From NCBI GenBank assembly GCA_030682255.1, contig JAUXOK010000011.1, positions 62,001 to 126,000 of the forward strand: DNA of 64,000 bases, given 5' to 3'. The position numbers and the translations under genes were made by a program. Below, in pieces: positions 9,412-18,283 of the stretch. Under the pieces are notes generated by a model, which saw only the letters and a list, made by a program, of their open reading frames with translations, did no database searches and was not told the origin of the DNA. The stretch is from Bacteroidota bacterium (GTDB taxonomy: Bacteria > Bacteroidota > Bacteroidia > NS11-12g > UBA955). Numbering within the stretch: position 1 is the stretch's first letter; each line of letters begins with the position of its first letter.

Positions 9412-10206
9412 TTGAGTTTAATTCAAGCCATTATTATAGCCATCATTGAGGGCTTGACCGAGTTTTTGCCAGTTTCTTCAACTGGTCATATGATATTGGC
9501 AACCTCATTAATGGAAATAGGAGAAGATGAGTTTGTTAAAACATTTGAAATAGCGATTCAAATTGGAGCCATACTTTCAGTTTTAACGATTTATTACAAA
9601 AGATTTTTAGTGAGTTATGATATTTATCTTAAACTGTTTGTTGCTTTTTTGCCTACAGGAATTGTTGGTATTTTGGCTTATAAAACCATTAAAACATATT
9701 TGTTTAATCCACTATCTGTAAGTTTGATGTTGATTTTTGGAGGCATTGCACTCATATTGTTAGACAAATGGAGCGAAAAAAAATCATCTAAATATTTGCA
9801 AGTAGAGCATATCAGTTACAAGGATGCATTTAAAATTGGTTTTATTCAGTGCATTTCCATGGTTCCAGGAGTTTCTAGAGCCGCTGCTACCATTTTCGGA
9901 GGCGTTGCGGTTGGTTTTGATAGAAAACAGGCTGCTGAGTTTTCATTCTTATTGGCTATTCCAACCATGTTTGCAGCCACTGGATATGATTTGTTAAAAT
10001 CAAATATTGAATTTAATCAAGAGCAAATGATTGCATTAGGTGTAGGGCTAATTGTAGCATTTATAAGCGCATTGATTGCAGTAAAACTTTTTATTGCTTT
10101 TTTAACTAAACATGGTTTCAAACACTTTGGTTATTATCGCATTGCCCTAGGAATTGCTTTTCTATTAATAGCACATTTTATGGGATTGAATATGAATTTG
10201 TCATAA
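9412..10206 (+). CDS. uppP: Undecaprenyl-diphosphatase UppP/BacA
   Basis: The 264-residue membrane protein has both family motifs: EGLTEFLPVSSTGH near residue 13 and PGVSRAAATIFGG near residue 148. About eight hydrophobic segments are visible. It dephosphorylates undecaprenyl diphosphate to recycle the lipid carrier for peptidoglycan and surface polysaccharide. The start is a TTG 6 bases after the DUF3098 stop. In many relatives truB follows; here apaG does. Confidence 0.95.
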   Translation: MSLIQAIIIAIIEGLTEFLPVSSTGHMILATSLMEIGEDEFVKTFEIAIQIGAILSVLTIYYKRFLVSYDIYLKLFVAFLPTGIVGILAYKTIKTYLFNPLSVSLMLIFGGIALILLDKWSEKKSSKYLQVEHISYKDAFKIGFIQCISMVPGVSRAAATIFGGVAVGFDRKQAAEFSFLLAIPTMFAATGYDLLKSNIEFNQEQMIALGVGLIVAFISALIAVKLFIAFLTKHGFKHFGYYRIALGIAFLLIAHFMGLNMNLS

Positions 10207-10272
10207 AGTGACTAAATTGTTTATTCATGCAAACAATTTAGCATTATAATTGCTATTTTAAAATAAATAAAT

Positions 10273-10659
10273 ATGACTTTTTCCATAGCAGACCATATAA
10301 ACATACAAGTAAAAACTTCATTTAATGATGCTCAAAGCAATATTGACAAACATGAATATTTTTTTACTTACCATATACTTATCAAAAATGAAAGTCAAGA
10401 TGTTGTTCAATTAATATCTAGAGAATGGTTAATCAAAGATAGTAATGGTGAAAAAAGATTTGTAGAAGGTGAGGGTGTTGTCGGAGAACAACCGATTTTG
10501 TTGCCAAATCAGACATTTGAATATTACTCAGGTTGCTTGTTAAAAACAGGTTTTGGTAAAATGAAAGGTGCTTATATTTTTGAGAGAATAAACAATGGTG
10601 AAAGATTTGATGTCAAAATCCCAGAATTCCATTTTGTTTTACCTTGGGTGCTTAATTAA
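10273..10659 (+). CDS. apaG: ApaG-domain protein (Co2+/Mg2+ efflux protein ApaG)
   Basis: The 128-residue product is the right length for ApaG and shows the fibronectin-like fold pattern, including YFFTYHILIKNES, RSGCL-like YYSGCLLKTGFGKMKGAY and the ending HFVLPWVLN. ApaG is a small cytosolic protein whose biochemical role is not settled despite its name. It stands as a single gene. Confidence 0.9.
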   Translation: MTFSIADHINIQVKTSFNDAQSNIDKHEYFFTYHILIKNESQDVVQLISREWLIKDSNGEKRFVEGEGVVGEQPILLPNQTFEYYSGCLLKTGFGKMKGAYIFERINNGERFDVKIPEFHFVLPWVLN

Positions 10660-10810
10660 TCGGATTTCATCCTGCTCAAAGTAATATTTTGAGTAAAGTG
10701 GTAATTATATCATTATTTCAAGCTTTAAAAGTAGTTCGATTAATCGGTTTTACTCAATATTTCAGTGGTGTTTTTTTTAAATTACTACTTAACAATTAAC
10801 GATTTTAAAC

Positions 10811-10818
10811 TAAATTTG
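10811..10818 (+). promoter_or_regulatory. TAnnTTTG box upstream of recQ
   Basis: TAAATTTG lies 13 bases before the recQ start and matches the Bacteroidota -7 consensus. No clear TTG is found at the right distance, so this is a weak call. Confidence 0.3.
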
Positions 10819-10831
10819 AGCAGATTTTACA

Positions 10832-12739
10832 ATGAATTCCGAACAAACCCTAAAGCAATATTTTGGATACAGCCAATTTAGGCCATTGCAAAAGGAAATT
10901 GTACAATCAGTTATAGATGGCAATGATACCATCGCTTTATTGCCCACTGGAGGTGGAAAATCTATTTGTTTTCAAGTTCCTGCTTTGATGTTGGAGGGTG
11001 TATGTATAGTAGTGACACCATTGATAGCTTTGATGAAAGACCAAGTAGAAAATCTTAAACAAAGAGACATCATGGCTTTGGCATTATTTGGAGGCATGAA
11101 ACGGAGAGAAATTGAATTTGAGTTAGAGAATTGCATCAATGGTAAATACAAATTCTTATATGTTTCGCCAGAACGGTTAATGAGTAAAAGTTTTATAGAT
11201 TATGCGGTCAATATTAACGTAACATTATTAGCCATAGATGAAGCACATTGTATATCTCAGTGGGGTTATGATTTTCGTCCTCCATATTTGGAGATTGCTG
11301 CTTTTAGAAATAGATTTGATAACCTTAGAACTATTGCTCTAACAGCATCTGCCACAAAAGAAGTTGTTATAGATATTCAAAAAAAATTAGATTTAAATAA
11401 AACTCAAATTTTCACTCAAAGTTTTGTTAGATCAAATTTGTCTTATGTCGTTCAAAAAGTAGAGAATAAAATTCAACGAATTATACATATTTCACAACGT
11501 ATAGAAGGCACAGGACTTATTTATGTAAAATCGAGAAAACGCACGTATGAGTTAAGTCAATTACTGAGTCAAAGACAAATAACAACAGATTATTACCATG
11601 CTGGTCTTGATCCAGAAGAACGTACCCGAAAACAGGAAGCATGGAAAAACGGAAAAATTAGAATTATGATTTGTACCAATGCATTTGGAATGGGAATAGA
11701 CAAACCCGATGTAAGATTTGTGATTCATGAACAAAAACCTGATACACTAGAAGCCTATTATCAAGAGGCAGGAAGAGCAGGAAGGGATGGCAATAAAGCC
11801 TATTGTGTTATGTTGTATCACGAGTCTGATATGATGGACGATGAAAGGAATATTGAATTAAAATATCCAGCTTCAGAGCAAATTTCTAGAATCTATGAAT
11901 TGATATGCAATGACCTTAAAGTTGGGGTAGGTTCAGGTATTAATCAATCATTTAATTTTGATATTCAGCGATTCTGTCAAAACTACAAATTGCAACCAAA
12001 TTTAGTTTATAATATTTTAAAAATACTTGAAAATGAAAGTTATTTGCAAACTACTGAAGCCTTCTATTTGCCTTCCAGATTAAAAATATTAGTAGATGAT
12101 CAAACCTTGTCTGATTGGCAAGAAAAAGAAGAAAACATTGATTTAATTTTTAAAATTCTATTAAGGTCTTATGGTGGTTTATTTGATTTTTATACCAATA
12201 TATTTGAGGGTGAAATAGCAAGAAGATTGCATAAAACAGAAGAATGGGTTAAAGCTGAATTAAAGAAATTACATGATTTTGAAATGATAGATTATGTGCC
12301 ACAAACACATAAACCTCAAATTGTATTTTTAGAAAATAGATTTAATAAAGTAAGTATTTCTCAAGAAAAAATTAATTATTTAAGAAAACGGTATTACGAT
12401 AAGATAAAGTTTGTAAATGATTATTTAATGAATACAGACAAATGTCGCTCATCGGTATTGGTTCATTATTTTGGGGAGCAAAATGCTAAAAATTGTGGAG
12501 TTTGTGATGTTTGTTTAAATAGAATTAAAAACTTGAATCAAGAATTTAAGAAACATTTCAAAAAAATAAAGTTTATGATTCAATCGCAGCAGATGAAAAA
12601 AGATGATTTGCTAAATTTATTTAAATCAGGAGAAATTGATGAAATAGTTAGTATTTTGCGGTGGTTGATTGATGAGGGCTACCTAATTGAAAATAAAGAT
12701 GGAATATTGAAATGGACCAAAGACCAATTATCCAAATAG
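10832..12739 (+). CDS. recQ: ATP-dependent DNA helicase RecQ
   Basis: The 635-residue product has Walker A TGGGKS (about 39-44), DEAHC (about 135) and the motif VI region EAGRAGRDG. The RQC zinc site is present (CRSSVLVHYFGEQ then NCGVCDVC). The last 80 residues do not show a convincing HRDC domain, so this is a shorter RecQ. It unwinds DNA 3'-5' in recombination and fork repair. Its last 28 bases overlap, in another frame, the start of a glycosyltransferase gene, an unusual coupling. Confidence 0.92.
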   Translation: MNSEQTLKQYFGYSQFRPLQKEIVQSVIDGNDTIALLPTGGGKSICFQVPALMLEGVCIVVTPLIALMKDQVENLKQRDIMALALFGGMKRREIEFELENCINGKYKFLYVSPERLMSKSFIDYAVNINVTLLAIDEAHCISQWGYDFRPPYLEIAAFRNRFDNLRTIALTASATKEVVIDIQKKLDLNKTQIFTQSFVRSNLSYVVQKVENKIQRIIHISQRIEGTGLIYVKSRKRTYELSQLLSQRQITTDYYHAGLDPEERTRKQEAWKNGKIRIMICTNAFGMGIDKPDVRFVIHEQKPDTLEAYYQEAGRAGRDGNKAYCVMLYHESDMMDDERNIELKYPASEQISRIYELICNDLKVGVGSGINQSFNFDIQRFCQNYKLQPNLVYNILKILENESYLQTTEAFYLPSRLKILVDDQTLSDWQEKEENIDLIFKILLRSYGGLFDFYTNIFEGEIARRLHKTEEWVKAELKKLHDFEMIDYVPQTHKPQIVFLENRFNKVSISQEKINYLRKRYYDKIKFVNDYLMNTDKCRSSVLVHYFGEQNAKNCGVCDVCLNRIKNLNQEFKKHFKKIKFMIQSQQMKKDDLLNLFKSGEIDEIVSILRWLIDEGYLIENKDGILKWTKDQLSK

Positions 12740-13818
12740 CAACTGTTTCTAATATATATTTTGATCAAAGAATGATTAGAATTGCTTCCACTTTGCAAGA
12801 TTTTGGATACGAAATCAATGTGTTTTTTCGACCATACATAAAATTTGGTAAGCAAACTGCTAAAGAAGGAGAATTTAATTTTAAAACAAATCCAATTAAT
12901 ATTCTACCTCATCAAGGGGTGTTATTTTATTTGATTTATAATTTTGCGCTTTTATTGAAATTATTTAAGGTAAAAACTGATTTTTATTATGCTGTTGATA
13001 GTGATACTTTGTTAGCCTTAACAATTCTATCAAAACTAAAAAACAAACCCTTAATCTATGATGCGCATGAGTATTTTGCAGAAGTGCCAGAATTAAATGG
13101 CAAATTATTAAAAAAGAAAATTTGGCATTTTATTACACAATGGGGTGTTAATCAAAGTAGTTTATGTATAACAGTTTCAGAATCGCTCGCAAAAAGCCTT
13201 CAAAAAAGGTATAAAAAGTCTTTTAAAGTTCTTAGAAATCTACCACATCGTAACCACATTCACAATATAGAAAAAGAAGATATTCCAACTGTTATATACC
13301 AAGGAGCACTTAATAAAGGCAGGGGTCTTGAGTTGTTAATAAAAGCCATGACTAGATTAAAACATATGCAATGTTGGATAATTGGCGAGGGTGATTTGAG
13401 TGAAACTTTGAGGTCTTTAAAATACGAGTTAAAATCTGATAATGTTAAATTTTGGGGTGTTTTATCACCTGATGAACTTAAACTATTAACTCCAAAGTGT
13501 TTTGTTGGTTTCAATTTATTGGATGATGAAAGCTTGAGTTATCATGATTCTTTGAGTAATAAATATTTTGATTATATGCATGCAGGTATTCCAAGTATTT
13601 CCTCGTTTTTACCAGAATATGTTTCATTAAATAATGCCTTTAATTGTGGCATTTGTATTGATAATAACGAAAATATATTCATAGAAACCATCGAATCATG
13701 GATAAAGTATCCAGAAAAGTACACATATTTTCAAAATAATGCTATAATTGCATGTCAGACTTTGTGTTGGGAAAATGAATCTCAAAATATTGGTAAATGG
13801 TTAAAAAATATTCAATAA
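12712..13818 (+). CDS. Glycosyltransferase, GT4-like
   Basis: The 368-residue product has the GT-B layout. The N-terminal half carries DAHEYFAEVPEL (about 123-134) and the linker TVSESLAKSLQKRY. The C-terminal half begins VIYQGALNKGRGLELLIKAM, followed by GEGDL and SNKYFDYMHAGIPSISS, the sugar-nucleotide-binding region. Acceptor and sugar cannot be deduced. The start overlaps recQ by 28 bases and the end overlaps the next glycosyltransferase by 22 bases, so the three are probably co-transcribed. Confidence 0.85.
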   Translation: MDQRPIIQIATVSNIYFDQRMIRIASTLQDFGYEINVFFRPYIKFGKQTAKEGEFNFKTNPINILPHQGVLFYLIYNFALLLKLFKVKTDFYYAVDSDTLLALTILSKLKNKPLIYDAHEYFAEVPELNGKLLKKKIWHFITQWGVNQSSLCITVSESLAKSLQKRYKKSFKVLRNLPHRNHIHNIEKEDIPTVIYQGALNKGRGLELLIKAMTRLKHMQCWIIGEGDLSETLRSLKYELKSDNVKFWGVLSPDELKLLTPKCFVGFNLLDDESLSYHDSLSNKYFDYMHAGIPSISSFLPEYVSLNNAFNCGICIDNNENIFIETIESWIKYPEKYTYFQNNAIIACQTLCWENESQNIGKWLKNIQ

Positions 13819-14930
13819 AATATTTGCATGTGGTTGCCTTTGATGTGCCATATCCTGCCAACTATGGCGGTGTGATAGATATTTTTCATAAATTAAGATG
13901 GTTACATAAAATGCAAGTTAAAATTATATTGCATTGTTTCCAATATGGCAGGGAAAAAAGCATAGAATTGGACGAGCTGTGCGAAAAAGTATATTATTAC
14001 AAAAGAAGTCGCTACATTAACCCTTTTATCGGCACTACTCCTTATATTGTTTCCACTCGGAATAATGAGGAGTTGCTCGAAAATCTTTGTTTAGATAATA
14101 AACCGATTTTATTTGAAGGAATCCACACCACTTTTTTTTTAGCACACAAAAGATTAAAATCAAGACTCAAAATTATAAGAAATCATAATATTGAACATGA
14201 TTATTATAAAAACCTAGAAATGGTGGAAACCAATTTTTTTAAGAAATATTTTTTTAGAAATGAGTCTGATAATTTAAGGTCTTATGAAAAAGTAATTAAG
14301 AGCGCCAAGCATGTTTTAGCTATTTCGAATGCTGATTATAATTATCTTCAAAAAGAATATCATAATGCGGTTATGGTGTCAGCATTTCATGAAAATGATG
14401 GTGTTAAAATTTCTATAGGAAGAGGTAAATTTGTGCTTTATCATGGCAATTTGTCGGTTGGTGAAAATAACCATGCAGCATTGTATTTGGTTAAAAATGT
14501 GTTTAAACATTTAAGGATACCTGTAGTTATTGCAGGTAATAAACCTTCGCCTGAATTGCAATCTCTCTGTGAGCAATATCAACACATTCAGTTAATTGAC
14601 AATTGGACCAACGAACAAATTATGAGTGCAATATCAGAAGCCCATATTAATGTTTTAGCAACATTTCAGGGAACGGGTATAAAACTCAAATTGTTAAACG
14701 CACTTTTCAAAGGAAGGTTCTGCGTTGTTAATCCACTAATGGTTCAAGAAACTGGTTTAGAACAATTATGTATTGTTGCTAATAATGCTGAAATTATGAT
14801 CGAAAGTATTGAAAAAATTTGGCAATGTGATTTTACTGCAAACGATATTGAAATTAGAAACAACAAACTTAACAATAGCGAATATAGTAATGCAGTAAAT
14901 ATTCAAAAAATCATTGAATTATTGGCTTGA
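13797..14930 (+). CDS. Glycosyltransferase-like protein (GT-B fold)
   Basis: In this 377-residue product the N-terminus HVVAFDVPYPANYGGVIDI and the C-terminal LYHGNLSVGENNHAALYL plus GTGIKLKLLNALFKGRF fit a GT4/GT1-like retaining glycosyltransferase. The motif IRNHNIEHDYY lies where acceptor contacts are made. It follows and overlaps the previous glycosyltransferase. Its 3' end overlaps the convergent ftsE by 12 bases. Confidence 0.8.
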   Translation: MVKKYSIKYLHVVAFDVPYPANYGGVIDIFHKLRWLHKMQVKIILHCFQYGREKSIELDELCEKVYYYKRSRYINPFIGTTPYIVSTRNNEELLENLCLDNKPILFEGIHTTFFLAHKRLKSRLKIIRNHNIEHDYYKNLEMVETNFFKKYFFRNESDNLRSYEKVIKSAKHVLAISNADYNYLQKEYHNAVMVSAFHENDGVKISIGRGKFVLYHGNLSVGENNHAALYLVKNVFKHLRIPVVIAGNKPSPELQSLCEQYQHIQLIDNWTNEQIMSAISEAHINVLATFQGTGIKLKLLNALFKGRFCVVNPLMVQETGLEQLCIVANNAEIMIESIEKIWQCDFTANDIEIRNNKLNNSEYSNAVNIQKIIELLA

Positions 14931-15617
14931 TGCATTGAAATTAATATCGTCTATCACCTTATTATTTTCTACTTTTATAACCCTAGCCGGAAATTTATCA
15001 AGCAAACGCATTTCATGAGTAGCCATTAGAATAGCAGCCCCTTCTTCTCTCGCAATTTGTTGAAGTAATGACACAATATCGTTAGAAATTTCGGGATCCA
15101 AATTCCCAGTTGGTTCATCAGCTAAAATAATTTCAGGTTTATTTAATAATGCACGTGCAATGACTAATCTTTGTTGCTCGCCACCACTTAATTGATGAGG
15201 CATTTTATAGTCTTTGGTCTCTAATCCAACAATTTTGAGCACTTCGCCCACTCGTTTAATCATCTCCATTTTATTGGTCCAACCAGTAGCTTTTAATACA
15301 AACAATAAATTTTCTTTGGCATTTCTATCTGTCAATAATTGAAAATCTTGGAAAATGATACCTAACCTTCTTCTTAATTTTGGAATTTGGCTTCTTTTAA
15401 GTTTACTTAAATCAAACCCTGCAACACTACCTTTGCCCAGTTCTAGTTTTAATTCGCCATAAAATGTTTTAAGCAATGAGCTTTTTCCACTTCCTGTTTT
15501 GCCAATGATATAAGCAAATTCGCCTTTTTTAAGTTTAAAATCCACTTGATGCAATACCAAGTTTTTTTCCTGAAAAATGTCAGCGTTTTCTAATGATATG
15601 ACGGTTTCTAAAGACAT
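14919..15617 (-). CDS. ftsE: Cell-division ATP-binding protein FtsE
   Basis: This 232-residue ABC ATPase has Walker A GKTGSGKSS (about 39-47), the signature LSGGEQQR and Walker B IILADEPTGNLD. The pattern and length match FtsE rather than LolD (LKLELGKGSVAGFDLSKLKRSQIPKLRR is the FtsE-type region before the Q-loop). It should power the FtsX permease encoded at 8249-9127; the two genes are not adjacent here. Its 3' end overlaps the convergent glycosyltransferase gene by 12 bases. Confidence 0.85.
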   Translation of the reverse strand: MSLETVISLENADIFQEKNLVLHQVDFKLKKGEFAYIIGKTGSGKSSLLKTFYGELKLELGKGSVAGFDLSKLKRSQIPKLRRRLGIIFQDFQLLTDRNAKENLLFVLKATGWTNKMEMIKRVGEVLKIVGLETKDYKMPHQLSGGEQQRLVIARALLNKPEIILADEPTGNLDPEISNDIVSLLQQIAREEGAAILMATHEMRLLDKFPARVIKVENNKVIDDINFNASSQ

Positions 15618-15665
15618 GATGTTATTGTTAGATTTTTAATTTAAAATCAAGCAAATCTAATACAA

Positions 15666-16334
15666 TCAATCGATTTGCCAATCTATTGCAGTAAAACCTT
15701 TATCAACAAGATAGGAATTACATTTTGAAAAGTGCTGATTTCCAAAGAAACCCTGATGTACAGAAAGTGGCGAAGGATGAGCTGATTCTAGAACTAAATG
15801 ACGGTGTCTATCAATAAACACACTTTTAGATTTCGCAAATTTACCCCATAAGATAAATACCACATTTTTCTTATGTTCTGAAATTGTTTTAATGACATTG
15901 TCAGTAAATTCTTCCCATCCTTTTTTTTGATGACTTCCTGCTTCGTTTGCTCTTACTGTCAATGTTGAATTTAGTAATAAAACACCTTGATTTGCCCATT
16001 TGTCTAAATTGCCATGGCTCGGCATTGTTATGCCAACATCATTGATCAATTCTTTATAAATATTTCTTAGAGATGGGGGTATTGGGCAGTTATAATTGAC
16101 ACTGAATGCTAATCCATGCGCCTGACCAAGTCCATGATAAGGATCTTGCCCTATAATTACAACTTTTAAGTTTTCAAAACCACAAAGTTCAAAAGATTTA
16201 AAAATATCAGATTCTGGAGGAAAAACTTTATGAAGATTCTTCTTCTCTGATTCTAAAAAAAGCATCAATGACCTAAAATATGGCTTTTTAAATTCCTCTT
16301 GTAAAAGAAATTGCCAATAATTGGAGTTTATCAT
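15666..16334 (-). CDS. ung: Uracil-DNA glycosylase
   Basis: The 222-residue family 1 UDG has the water-activating loop GQDPYHG (about 62-68, catalytic Asp 64), the LLLNSTLTV uracil-binding stretch and the DNA-intercalating loop HPSPLS near the C-terminus. It removes uracil from DNA. It lies upstream of ftsE on the same strand, 48 bases away. Confidence 0.96.
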   Translation of the reverse strand: MINSNYWQFLLQEEFKKPYFRSLMLFLESEKKNLHKVFPPESDIFKSFELCGFENLKVVIIGQDPYHGLGQAHGLAFSVNYNCPIPPSLRNIYKELINDVGITMPSHGNLDKWANQGVLLLNSTLTVRANEAGSHQKKGWEEFTDNVIKTISEHKKNVVFILWGKFAKSKSVFIDRHRHLVLESAHPSPLSVHQGFFGNQHFSKCNSYLVDKGFTAIDWQID

Positions 16335-16486
16335 TCTTACAAAGGTAAATTATTCTGTTTTAATAAATCAATTGTAATTAATTTGACTATAGACTAATTA
16401 AGTATATGACCAAATCAACTCTGAGATATGGTCTAACTAAAAAAAATTTAAAACTTTAAATTTAATTTTTATATTCGCTAAAATTT

Positions 16487-18127
16487 ATGAAAGTTAAAAA
16501 AGCAAGACTTATCCTTTTATTCATATTGTTTGTTCATTCGGAATTTATTTTTTCACAGAAATTTTTAAAAATAATGAACCAAGGGGTTGTAGAAATGGAA
16601 AATCAAAACTATGAAGGCGCATTGGTTTTTTTCAATAAAAGCATAGAAAAAAATGATGGTTATGCATTGTGTTATTACAACAGAGCTATTGCATATATCA
16701 ATCTTAGAGACACTTTTAATTTTGAAAAAGACATCAATACTTGTGTAGATTTGGAGCCCGATAATGCGGATTTTTTAATTCAAAAAGCATTGGTTTACTA
16801 TTTTAAACAAGATTATGATGAAGCCATTGTTTGGGGTAAAAAATCAGCTGATATAAAGTTAAATAACATTTTAGTTGCAATGATTTTAGGTGATTGCTAC
16901 TTTTTTAAGAGGAATCTTAATGAAGCCGATTATTATTACAATATTGCCTACAATTTGGCAGACAACAAATGTGAAATTACTGGCCAAATTGCGTTGGTTA
17001 AATTGTCAATTAATGATTTTGATAATGCTAAGAAGCTTTTTAATTCATGCAAAAACACTGAATATGACAATGATGAGTATAAAGTTAAAGAATCTCATTT
17101 GTATTTAAAACTAAATAATTACAATAAACTTGAAAGTCTATTAGTATTGATTGATACTAACAAACTTAATGATGAATTGCTTTTTATGTATTATTTCCAT
17201 TATGGCATAGTAGAGATGCAAAAAGAAAAATACAATTCCAGCATCAGTTATTTTAAAAAATCAAAAGAAATAGTACCCACTGAATTACAAGTAGATTATA
17301 ATATTGCATTATGTTATGCTAGAGATAAAAACCCTGAAGAAGCTATCAGTTGGCTTATTAATTCAGCAAACAATGATTCATCATATTTTTTATTAGCCGA
17401 TCAGTTTATAAAACTTGATGATTTTGAAAATGGATTAAAAAATCTTAAAAAGATAAAAAGTATACAATTTAAAAACGAAATCTATTATACAAATAAAGCG
17501 ATTTGTAATTTTAATTTAGGCAATATAGAAGATGCTGTAGAAGATATTGAAACAGCTTATTTAAAAAACCCCAAAAGCGATTTTGTGATTGTTAACAAAA
17601 TACGAATTTGCCTTAAGAATTTACCCCAAAAAACTGCCTTTGAATTGATAGATACAGGTTTAAATATCAATCCCAATAATCTTGGATTAATATCGTTTAA
17701 AGTGTTGCAATTGGTAGATACAAAAAAATACAGTGAGGCTAGAGAATATTTAAAGAATTTGTATACACTTACAAATGATACATTTTATTACTATTCTATG
17801 ATATCAAGGGTATATGCAGAAGAAAATAAAATGAATCTTCATAAAGAATTTATGATTAAAGCCTACCAATTGAATCCTAAAGATAATGATGTTTTTAGCG
17901 ATTTATTAGCCATATACCGATATGAAAATAATTATCAAAAATGTATTGAATTGTTAAACTTCAATTTGACTCACACTAACAAAAGAATTGGAAAAAAACA
18001 TAATTCTCTAGCTGAATTTTATATTAAACTCAAAAATTTCAAAAATGCTTGTTATCATTTTAATTTAGCCGAACAAAATGGCTATTCTGTTGATTATGAT
18101 TTAAAGAAAGAAATTGGCTGTAAATGA
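16487..18127 (+). CDS. Exported or membrane-anchored TPR protein
   Basis: The 546-residue product begins with a hydrophobic segment ending in FSQ (about 8-24), likely a signal peptide. At least ten tetratricopeptide-like helical pairs follow (for example YEGALVFFNKSIEKNDGYALCYYNRAIAYI and YNSSISYFKKSKEIV). No enzymatic domain is visible. TPR arrays serve protein-protein contacts; the partner is unknown. It is transcribed alone. Confidence 0.8.
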   Translation: MKVKKARLILLFILFVHSEFIFSQKFLKIMNQGVVEMENQNYEGALVFFNKSIEKNDGYALCYYNRAIAYINLRDTFNFEKDINTCVDLEPDNADFLIQKALVYYFKQDYDEAIVWGKKSADIKLNNILVAMILGDCYFFKRNLNEADYYYNIAYNLADNKCEITGQIALVKLSINDFDNAKKLFNSCKNTEYDNDEYKVKESHLYLKLNNYNKLESLLVLIDTNKLNDELLFMYYFHYGIVEMQKEKYNSSISYFKKSKEIVPTELQVDYNIALCYARDKNPEEAISWLINSANNDSSYFLLADQFIKLDDFENGLKNLKKIKSIQFKNEIYYTNKAICNFNLGNIEDAVEDIETAYLKNPKSDFVIVNKIRICLKNLPQKTAFELIDTGLNINPNNLGLISFKVLQLVDTKKYSEAREYLKNLYTLTNDTFYYYSMISRVYAEENKMNLHKEFMIKAYQLNPKDNDVFSDLLAIYRYENNYQKCIELLNFNLTHTNKRIGKKHNSLAEFYIKLKNFKNACYHFNLAEQNGYSVDYDLKKEIGCK

Positions 18128-18258
18128 TTTGACATTCATTTGATTTGTGCTGCCAAGTTAGTAGTTTTATCTATTTGTTATTAATCCCTTATAAATCACT
18201 ATTAGATAAAATGATGATTTATCACGTTATAATAAATATCAAGCAATCAATTTTATTT

Positions 18259-18266
18259 TACATTTG
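18259..18266 (+). promoter_or_regulatory. TAnnTTTG box upstream of the ABC exporter
   Basis: TACATTTG lies 17 bases before the start codon and matches the Bacteroidota -7 consensus; the -33 TTG is not evident. Confidence 0.3.
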
Positions 18267-18283
18267 TTGCTTTAATACAAAAC

